Assembly (NCBI GenBank): GCA_964502465.1
Contig: CAZCWX010000129.1
Coordinates: 1-9,769, forward strand
Direction of reading: 5' to 3'
Origin: CAZCWX01 sp964502465
GTDB lineage: Bacteria; Desulfobacterota; Binatia; Bin18
Length of the DNA stretch: 9,769 nt
Made by a program: the position numbers and the translations under genes. Positions within the stretch are counted from its first letter, which is position 1. Each line of letters opens with the position of its first letter. The notes below the pieces were generated by a model. That model had not been told where the DNA came from. It saw only the letters and a program-made list of their open reading frames with translations, and searched no databases. Of the stretch, positions 6,201 through 9,769 are shown piece by piece.

Positions 6201-7723
6201 AACGTTTCCAGCTCCACATCGCGACCTGTATAGGCGGAAAGCCCGAGCTGCTGTGCCGCGTCTAGGCGGCTCTGTCGTCCGAACTCCCGGCCCAGGAGAT
6301 AGGGGATGATCGATTTCGCTGTGCCTTCGACTCGCAGCGGCGGGCAGGCTTCGGTTTCGAAAAACGGCGCCAACAGCCGCTGGCTCTCCGGGCTGATGAG
6401 GATCTCTTCCGGTTTTCCCAGCCGCGCCAGCGAGGCCGCGAGCTTTGCAGGGCCACCGACGATTTGGTAGGGCTGGTCCGGATCCTCGGATCGTCGCGCC
6501 ATCACCAACCCCGTGTCGATTCCGGAATTCAGCCACAGCGAGAAACCTGTCTTGGACTTGATTTCGGCACCGATTTCTCGAACCGCCGAGCGCAACGTCA
6601 CCGCTGCCGATGCGGCTCGGGAGAAATGGTCCTCATAGGCGGTAGTAACTCCGAACGCAGTGACAATCTCCTCGCCGCTGAAGTGATTCACTATCCCATC
6701 ATGGTGCTCGGCAATCTCGAACGCGCGACTACGAATCTCACTCTTGACGGGATCCACCTCTTCGGGGCTCAACTGCTCAACCAGATCGGTGTAACCACCC
6801 AGGCTGGACGCCACCAGCGTGACTTGTACGCGTTCGCCCTCGGGCAGTAACTGCTTCCCCTCAGTTGACTGAGGAGGTTTCCCCTCAGAGCTGACTTGTG
6901 CCGTTTCAGCCTGGTTTGTCAGACAGTACCGCAGATCTTGAATCAACACGCCGATGCCGGAGTAGCGTTCATTGGGGCGCTTGGCCAAAGCCTTGCGTAC
7001 GATCAGGGCAATCTCTGCCGGAACCTCAGGACGCAAGGCGGTGACATCCTCTGGCGTCTCATTCAAGATGGCGTAGAGAAGCGCTAGTTCGTGTTCCTCC
7101 ACGAACGGCGGGCGGCCGGCGATCATTTCGTAGAGAACACAGCCAAAAGACCAGATGTCCGAACGATGGTCTGTGTCGGCACCCTGGGCCTGCTCCGGGG
7201 AAATGTAAACCGGCGTGCCCATGGTTGTGCCGGTTTTGGTCAGCTTGGTGCGGTCCGCCAGGTGAGCCAGGCCGAAATCCATAATTTTGACTTGGCCTCG
7301 CTTGGTCAGCATCAGGTTCTGAGGTTTGATGTCTCGGTGGATTACGCCTTTGTCGTGGGCTTCCTGCAATCCTTCGGCAACCTGAATGGCGATGCTCAGC
7401 GCTTCGTTGATATTCAACGGCCCATGACGGGCCTTGTTCTCAAGTGACTCTCCCTCAATGAATTCCATGACGATGAAGGTTTGACCCTGAGCCTCATCGA
7501 TCTCGTATATGGTGCAGACGTTCGGGTGGTTGAGTGCGGCAACGGCCTGAGCTTCGCGCAGAAAGCGCTGCTTGGCCCCCGTGTCGTTAACCAGGTGGGA
7601 GATCAAAAACTTTAGCGCGACCGTACGCCGCAGCTTGGTGTCTTCGGCCCTGTAAACGAGACCCATGCCCCCTTCTCCAAGCTTCTCAACAATACGGTAG
7701 TGGGAGAAGGTCTGGCCGATCAT
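3266..7723 (-). CDS. Multidomain Ser/Thr protein kinase with degenerate cyclase domain, AAA ATPase and TPR repeats
   Basis: This is a 1485-residue, apparently soluble signalling protein. Residues 1-270 form a Hanks-type kinase with all key residues: glycine loop GEGGMG (16-21), K38 in VALK, E57, HRDIKPQN (129-136), DFG (149-151) and SPE (175-177). Residues about 298-476 match the class III nucleotide cyclase fold but lack both metal-binding aspartates (VASS at 304-307 and FSGEE at 348-352 where FADI and LGDG are expected), so this part is probably regulatory. Residues about 497-720 are an AAA_16/STAND-type ATPase with Walker A GEAGLGKS (527-534) and Walker B VVLLLENWHWSD, in which the usual ED is EN. 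From about 936 to the end there are many TPR units, for example those with GEYESALAHYQQAL and GRYEEARVTLERAL. A start 24 codons upstream (7795) is possible, but the 7723 ATG has GAGGTGG just before it and a -10-like box only 24 bp upstream. It probably integrates signals through the TPRs and ATPase to gate the kinase. Confidence 0.9.
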   Translation of the reverse strand: MIGQTFSHYRIVEKLGEGGMGLVYRAEDTKLRRTVALKFLISHLVNDTGAKQRFLREAQAVAALNHPNVCTIYEIDEAQGQTFIVMEFIEGESLENKARHGPLNINEALSIAIQVAEGLQEAHDKGVIHRDIKPQNLMLTKRGQVKIMDFGLAHLADRTKLTKTGTTMGTPVYISPEQAQGADTDHRSDIWSFGCVLYEMIAGRPPFVEEHELALLYAILNETPEDVTALRPEVPAEIALIVRKALAKRPNERYSGIGVLIQDLRYCLTNQAETAQVSSEGKPPQSTEGKQLLPEGERVQVTLVASSLGGYTDLVEQLSPEEVDPVKSEIRSRAFEIAEHHDGIVNHFSGEEIVTAFGVTTAYEDHFSRAASAAVTLRSAVREIGAEIKSKTGFSLWLNSGIDTGLVMARRSEDPDQPYQIVGGPAKLAASLARLGKPEEILISPESQRLLAPFFETEACPPLRVEGTAKSIIPYLLGREFGRQSRLDAAQQLGLSAYTGRDVELETLRGCFSLTLQGEGQLVSVVGEAGLGKSRLLYEFRQRLAGEDVTVLQGLCQPRGSGPFLPFVEALRSHLLPDGELAQQDAVQCLVARIRELDAGLEPYIPVCLHLLSLHSDAHPMPEHADGTNLRLAILEALSAIFTVTALRRPVVLLLENWHWSDMASQDALNQLAELIPANPLLVVVTSRPECPQDWSGLAHHTLVRLRPLKGTSALRIAQSVLAVQRFPEDVAAVLHERTGGNPFFLEEICRALREDGTLVVQDGQASLSCPLGKLQWPSTVQAVIRARLNQLERGPRRLLRVAAVIGREFGQLLLQRLLGGNVELGSALNSLKAAGLVQQTRVLPEPTYRFKHALIQDVVYDSLLPHQQKTLHGEVGEAIEALAPSGGAEEHAEILAHHFSQTRNWSKAIRYGRQVVQRSSRFNLLEALETAERVESWIEKLPDDEERQNAISQVLLDQERICETLGQPARQEELIQRLLSILIPSGDSAALAETYIRQGDLYAVRGRFEEGEAALQEALRISRARSMSDLEMRALRSVGHNHFRQDRFDEAIAILEDLINRDRKEENTRALLIDINSMCGLLTRLGNYRRALEYAKGVLASTEAQRYQQLWIPFHFTFAEIYRALGDDVKALYYYERNMELGLGSLKTWGFWKPTVTLTAMSNVHLRQGNLPESLRCAKEAVELSRKTRQADSMAAAYRQLGAVLVSMDRHDEAVSNLQEAGALYAQLEDRKSEAQMHRMAATLLEGHGNLAGAMSSWERARETEQQGQNASGEIEALDGLGRTARKLGLPQTEALRYYGAAIKLAEIVGDQAKLGDLHNTVGILTWQQGEYESALAHYQQALRICQDRADRIHEGLMLNSIGASLRKLGRYEEARVTLERALQLHRENGKRLLEGHALAVLGDIHFDLSRFDESIACYEESLAIRKEIADYKGEAWMLHHLARGHLAHQDHSKARDFLAQASKMAADQKIEDLGEACRRLLDS

Positions 7724-7746
7724 GCGCCACCTCGCTGACTGCCGGG

Positions 7747-7752
7747 ATTGTA
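7747..7752 (-). promoter_or_regulatory. Candidate -10 box of the kinase gene
   Basis: Read on the minus strand this is TACAAT, matching 5 of 6 positions of the sigma-70 -10 consensus. It would start a transcript near 7740 with a leader of about 17 bases, which supports the ATG at 7723 over the one at 7795. No good -35 is seen at the right distance (the candidate region reads TGGCGC), so the promoter may be weak or activator-dependent. Confidence 0.35.
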
Positions 7753-7936
7753 CCCTCGAACCCGCAGTCCGCGCCAGTGCCTGAGAAACGCCCATGTGTT
7801 GGAAGTGCTAGGGCGATTCTGGGCGGATCGTCCACTGCTCGGAAGCTATCATCGACCTGAGCCTAAACCTTCTGCCAGTTGGCCACTTTCCGGAACAATC
7901 TCAGTGCCCGTTACGCCGCGGGTCGAGCCGTCCTCC
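7753..7936. other. Non-coding gap between kinase gene and insertion sequence
   Basis: No convincing ORF or RNA gene is visible on either strand. It separates the divergently oriented kinase upstream region from the IS boundary. Short stretches such as TTGGCCACTTTCCGGAAC (about 7879-7896) have the look of insertion-sequence end fragments, but I cannot assign them to a family. Confidence 0.4.
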
Positions 7937-7965
7937 TTGGGGCCAAAATCGAGTGTGCCTATAAA
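7937..7965 (+). promoter_or_regulatory. Candidate promoter at the insertion-sequence edge
   Basis: TTGGGG (7937-7942) and TATAAA (7960-7965) are 17 bases apart. The -10 matches 5 of 6 consensus bases, the -35 only 3 of 6. Predicted start is about 7972, at the first base of the inverted repeat, and transcription would run into the strong terminator at 8113-8140. The -35 and -10 would be supplied by the flank, not by the element, if the boundary is at about 7970. Confidence 0.3.
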
Positions 7966-7970
7966 AATGT

Positions 7971-7982
7971 ATGGTCCGCCCC
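7971..7982. repeat. Inverted repeat of the insertion sequence, transposase-distal end
   Basis: ATGGTCCGCCCC is the exact reverse complement of 9487-9498. It is followed inward by GGGG at 7994-7997, so CCCC (7979-7982) can form a small hairpin, mirroring the CCCCTTGGGG found at the other end. Confidence 0.65.
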
Positions 7983-8140
7983 GAAGTCCGCAAGGGGCTA
8001 GCGAGTGATGGCGGAACTGAGCCTGCGAAAATGTATCCGGCCTGCAAAGATGGAACTGATCAGTTCCTGGCCTCGATGGGATTCGTGTGCGCGGTCGTCC
8101 TCACAAGTCCACCGGCCTTTGAAGAGAGGCCGTTTTTTTT
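7972..8140 (+). ncRNA. Possible small RNA antisense to the transposase strand
   Basis: A promoter-like pair (7937-7965) and a strong intrinsic terminator (8113-8140) define a unit of about 170 nt with no credible ORF. Inside are a CCCC/GGGG hairpin (7979-7997) and a perfect 16-bp palindrome (8052-8067) flanked by GGCC on both sides (8039-8042, 8069-8072). It lies within the non-coding end of the insertion sequence. It might be a regulator of transposition, an alternative candidate for the guide RNA, or an accidental transcript from the flank. Confidence 0.25.
8113..8140 (+). terminator. Strong intrinsic terminator inside the insertion sequence
   Basis: A 6-bp GC-rich stem CGGCCT (8113-8118) / AGGCCG (8127-8132) with an 8-base loop is followed by eight T residues (8133-8140). 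It acts on + strand transcripts only. It would stop read-through entering the element from the left before it reaches the transposase in antisense, or it ends a dedicated small RNA. Confidence 0.8.
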
Positions 8141-8194
8141 ATCAGGGTCTCGACCGCGCCGCTAGGCTGTTTTGGCCATCGTTTCGCTGAGCCG

Positions 8195-8392
8195 CCGCGG
8201 ACCAAGGAGAGAAACTCTAACCTCTGAGTTCTGTCTGGTCCGAATCTCCGCGGACCTTCCTTCGCCCTGTTATAAGTTTGGTCCTCACGACGGCGCGGGT
8301 TCGGTTAAGGGCGTGCCGGCAGGACACGGCGCAGCGCACCCTTGACGGGTTCCGTGCTGTCGTGCAGTCAACGCTAGCAGGGCGAAGGAAGG
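8195..8392 (-). ncRNA. Candidate bridge/seek RNA of the IS110-family element
   Basis: On the transposase strand this region can fold extensively. A perfect 15-bp inverted repeat (8255-8269 with 8378-8392) closes a domain of about 138 nt. Nested inside are stems CACGAC/GTCGTG (8286-8291, 8359-8364) and GTTAAGGG/CCCTTGAC (8304-8311, 8339-8346, one G-T pair). Next to it is a hairpin CGGACC/GGTCCG (8198-8203, 8237-8242) containing AACTC/GAGTT (8213-8217, 8226-8230). CCGCGGACC occurs twice (8195-8203, 8248-8256), carrying the GGTCCGC core of the terminal repeat. IS110-family recombinases are known to use a structured RNA from a non-coding end to pick target and donor DNA, 3' of the gene in the IS1111 group. 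Exact ends and guide loops are not resolved. Confidence 0.4.
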
Positions 8393-9437
8393 GCTCCGGC
8401 AGCAGCGGCTATGGGATCAGGCGCTTTCTGCCGGTATTCCTCCTTGTGGTAAAGCACCGCCCAAGCGATGCGAGCGAGCTTGTTGGCCAGCGCGGTCACG
8501 GCGACATTGGCGTGCACTCGCTGTTCGAGGCGGCTGAGCCACGGGCCGAAAGGCGATGCCGTTCTCGATGGGTATGCAGCCGAACCGCTCTGGCGCCGTG
8601 CAGCAACAGACGGCGCAGGTAGGCATTCCCGCGCTTGCTGATGCCCAGCAGTTTCACCTTGCCGCCGGTAGTGTGTTGCCGCGGCACCAGGCCGAGCCAG
8701 GCCCCCAGATCACGGCCGCACCGGAATCCCTGTCCTGAACCGACCGCCGCCACCAGAGCGGTCGCCACCAAAGGACCGATACCGGGGATCTGCATTAAGC
8801 GTTGACAGTCCGGGCTGCCGTGGGCGATCTGTCGGATCTCCTGCGTGAGGGTTTCGATTTCCTGCTCGAGTTGGCGCCACTCTTGCCACAAGCTGTCGAG
8901 CAGCGCGCGCATGCGAGTCGAAAGCGCCACTTCCGCATCTTCCAGCAGTTCCGGAAGCCGCCGTTTCAGATGCAGACGGCCTTGGCGCACCACCAGACCG
9001 CGCTCGAGCAAGAAAGCGCGCAGTTGATTGATCACGCCCGTGCGGCGGCCCACCAAGCGGTCTCGCACTCGATGCAACGCCTGCAAGTCAAGTTGCTCCA
9101 CCGTTTTCAGCGGCGCGAAGCGCATGCGTGGACGCCCCACCGCTTCAGCGATGGCCTCGGCGTCGTTGTAGTCGTTCTTGTTGGACTTGACGAACGGGCG
9201 AACGAACTGGGCCGGGATCAGCCGCGCTTCGTGTCCCTGTTCGACGAATCGCCGGCCCAGATGATGGGCGCCGCAGCACGGCTCCATGCCGATCAGACAG
9301 GGCTTGAGCTGGGCGGTGAATCGGAGCAACTGCGCGCGGCTCAAACGCCGGCGCAGGACGATCTTGCCGGCCCGATTGAGTCCGACAAGGTGAAATACGG
9401 TCTTTGCTACATCGATGCCTACCGTCGTTACCGTCAT
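8374..9437 (-). pseudogene. IS110/IS1111-family transposase (RNA-guided recombinase type), frameshifted
   Basis: The start ATG (9437-9435) has GGAGG seven bases upstream; longer frames reaching 9683 run outside the element and are not supported. The N-terminal RuvC-like domain keeps its DEDD residues: D9 in GIDVAK, E52 in GMEPC, D89 and D92 in NKNDYNDAEA. A coiled-coil-like segment (about 165-205) leads to the C-terminal Tnp domain with IPGIGP (217-222) and GISKRGNAYLRRLLLHGARAV (265-285). As written the frame ends at 8496 after 313 residues, the last 20 or so unlike the family. Restoring one base near 8552 gives PFGPWLSRLEQRV...NVAVTALANKLARIAWAVL and a stop at 8374 (354 residues, the usual length). 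The expected Ser nucleophile position reads HTTGG (255-259). Recombination would excise and insert the element; this copy is probably inactive. Confidence 0.85.
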
Positions 9438-9451
9438 GAGTGGTCCTCCTT

Positions 9452-9465
9452 CAGGCTGAAGCCTG
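9452..9465 (-). repeat. Hairpin in the transposase leader
   Basis: CAGGCT (9452-9457) and AGCCTG (9460-9465) form a 6-bp stem around GA, immediately 5' of the Shine-Dalgarno (9445-9449) in the transposase mRNA. It could limit ribosome access or serve as a protein or recombinase site. Its function is inferred only from position. Confidence 0.4.
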
Positions 9466-9486
9466 CAACTCCAGTTTCCTCCCCAA

Positions 9487-9498
9487 GGGGCGGACCAT
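9487..9498. repeat. Inverted repeat of the insertion sequence, transposase-proximal end
   Basis: GGGGCGGACCAT pairs exactly with 7971-7982. It is flanked by CCCCAAG (9481-9487) on the inside and CTTGGGG (9508-9514) on the outside, a second 7-bp inverted repeat that brackets the likely element end. Confidence 0.65.
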
Positions 9499-9527
9499 TC
9501 CATTAGTCTTGGGGAACTCTGAACGGG

Positions 9528-9769
9528 ATGTGGGTGCCGCATGACGTGCGGGATCAGATTGTGGATTTCGTGCGGCGCTGGTCGGAGGCCAGCGAGACCG
9601 GCGCCGGGCGATTCGTGGGATGGGGCGTAACGGCGAGCAAGTTCTACGATTGGCGACAGCGCTACGGTAGCGTCAACGAGCACACGGTTGGGTTCACCGG
9701 GACTTTTGGCTTCAGTACTGGGAGAAAAAGTCTATCCTCGCCTTCCATGTGAAGAACCCCTTGGAGGGC
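9528..9769 (+). pseudogene. N-terminal part of an IS3/IS481-like transposase, frameshifted and cut by the window
   Basis: The frame opens MWVPHDVRDQIVDFVRRWSE and continues with the helix-turn-helix-like ASKFYDWRQRYGSVNEH, a pattern I recognise from single-ORF integrase-core (rve) transposases. Translation then goes off family. Moving to the next frame after about 9686 restores GWVHRDFWLQYWEKKSILAF and HVKNPLEG, which matches the expected continuation up to the window end. This implies one missing base, where CACACGGTTGG replaces an expected CACAACGGTTGG. The catalytic DDE domain lies beyond the window. The ribosome binding site is poor (GGGGA eleven bases before the ATG), and the IS110 element ends only about 30 bp upstream, so its native 5' region may have been displaced. 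Confidence 0.65.

Larger units (their letters stand above)
7971..9498 (-). mobile_element. IS110-family (IS1111-like) insertion sequence, about 1.53 kb
   Basis: The span is delimited by a perfect 12-bp inverted repeat, ATGGTCCGCCCC at 7971-7982 and its complement at 9487-9498. A short 49-bp leader lies before the transposase and a non-coding stretch of about 390 bp after it. Size, presence of subterminal inverted repeats and the long 3' non-coding end all fit the IS1111 group, whereas classical IS110 members usually lack inverted repeats. IS1111-group repeats are subterminal, so the true ends probably lie a few bases outside. No target duplication is expected in this family and none is evident. 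The transposase is frameshifted, so the copy is probably inactive on its own. Confidence 0.65.

Noticed and set aside
7724..7795. N-terminal extension of the kinase to an ATG at 7795
   Set aside because: No Shine-Dalgarno there, the extra 24 residues do not resemble kinase N-termini, and the likely -10 box lies inside it.
8802..9506. 234-codon + strand ORF opposite the transposase
   Set aside because: It is the antisense shadow of the IS110 transposase, with no family-like sequence of its own.
9438..9683. N-terminal extension of the IS110 transposase up to 9683
   Set aside because: It runs through the inverted repeat into the neighbouring transposase; the family start is MTVTTVGIDVAK at 9437 with a good ribosome binding site.

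Overview
The window looks like bacterial DNA of moderately high GC, probably from a soil-type Acidobacteriota chromosome. The main clue is the 4.5 kb minus-strand gene, a soluble Ser/Thr kinase fused to a cyclase-like domain, an AAA-type ATPase and TPR repeats. Its N-terminal wording (GQTFSHYRIVEKLGEGGMG...AEDTKLRRTVALKFL) is the style typical of Acidobacteriota kinases. This assignment is an inference from memory, not a database result.

Layout. (1) 1-971: a possible 3' end of a tRNA-like gene at the window edge, then a DUF3800 gene on the + strand. Right after it lies a compact three-hairpin region ending in an intrinsic terminator, a good candidate for a DUF3800-associated structured RNA. 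(2) 972-1683: about 700 bp with no convincing gene, holding one very short ORF with a good ribosome binding site and a 13-bp direct repeat. (3) 1684-2871: a flavin-dependent monooxygenase/acyl-CoA dehydrogenase-like gene on +. (4) 2897-7723: two co-directional minus-strand genes, the giant kinase followed by a small DUF4242 protein, convergent with the monooxygenase. (5) 7753-7970: non-coding. (6) About 7971-9498: an IS110-family (IS1111-like) insertion sequence bounded by 12-bp inverted repeats. Its transposase is on the minus strand and there is a 400-bp non-coding stretch 3' of it. (7) 9528-end: the start of a second, IS3/IS481-like transposase, frameshifted and cut by the window.

The insertion sequence is the most interesting part. 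IS110-family elements encode a guide (bridge/seek) RNA in a non-coding end, and in the IS1111 group this lies 3' of the transposase. Here that end holds a 15-bp perfect inverted repeat enclosing nested stems (8255-8392), a further hairpin (8198-8242), repeats of GGTCCGC that match the terminal inverted repeat, and an opposite-strand promoter-to-terminator unit of about 170 nt (7972-8140). The transposase itself appears damaged. It has a one-base frameshift that removes the conserved C-terminus, and Thr-Thr stands where the family normally has its Ser nucleophile. The neighbouring transposase has a one-base deletion too, so either this is a decaying mobile-element cluster or the assembly has single-base indel errors.

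The kinase/DUF4242 pair and the monooxygenase look like ordinary chromosomal genes with no clear pathway link to each other. The DUF3800 locus and the IS cluster are the accessory parts.
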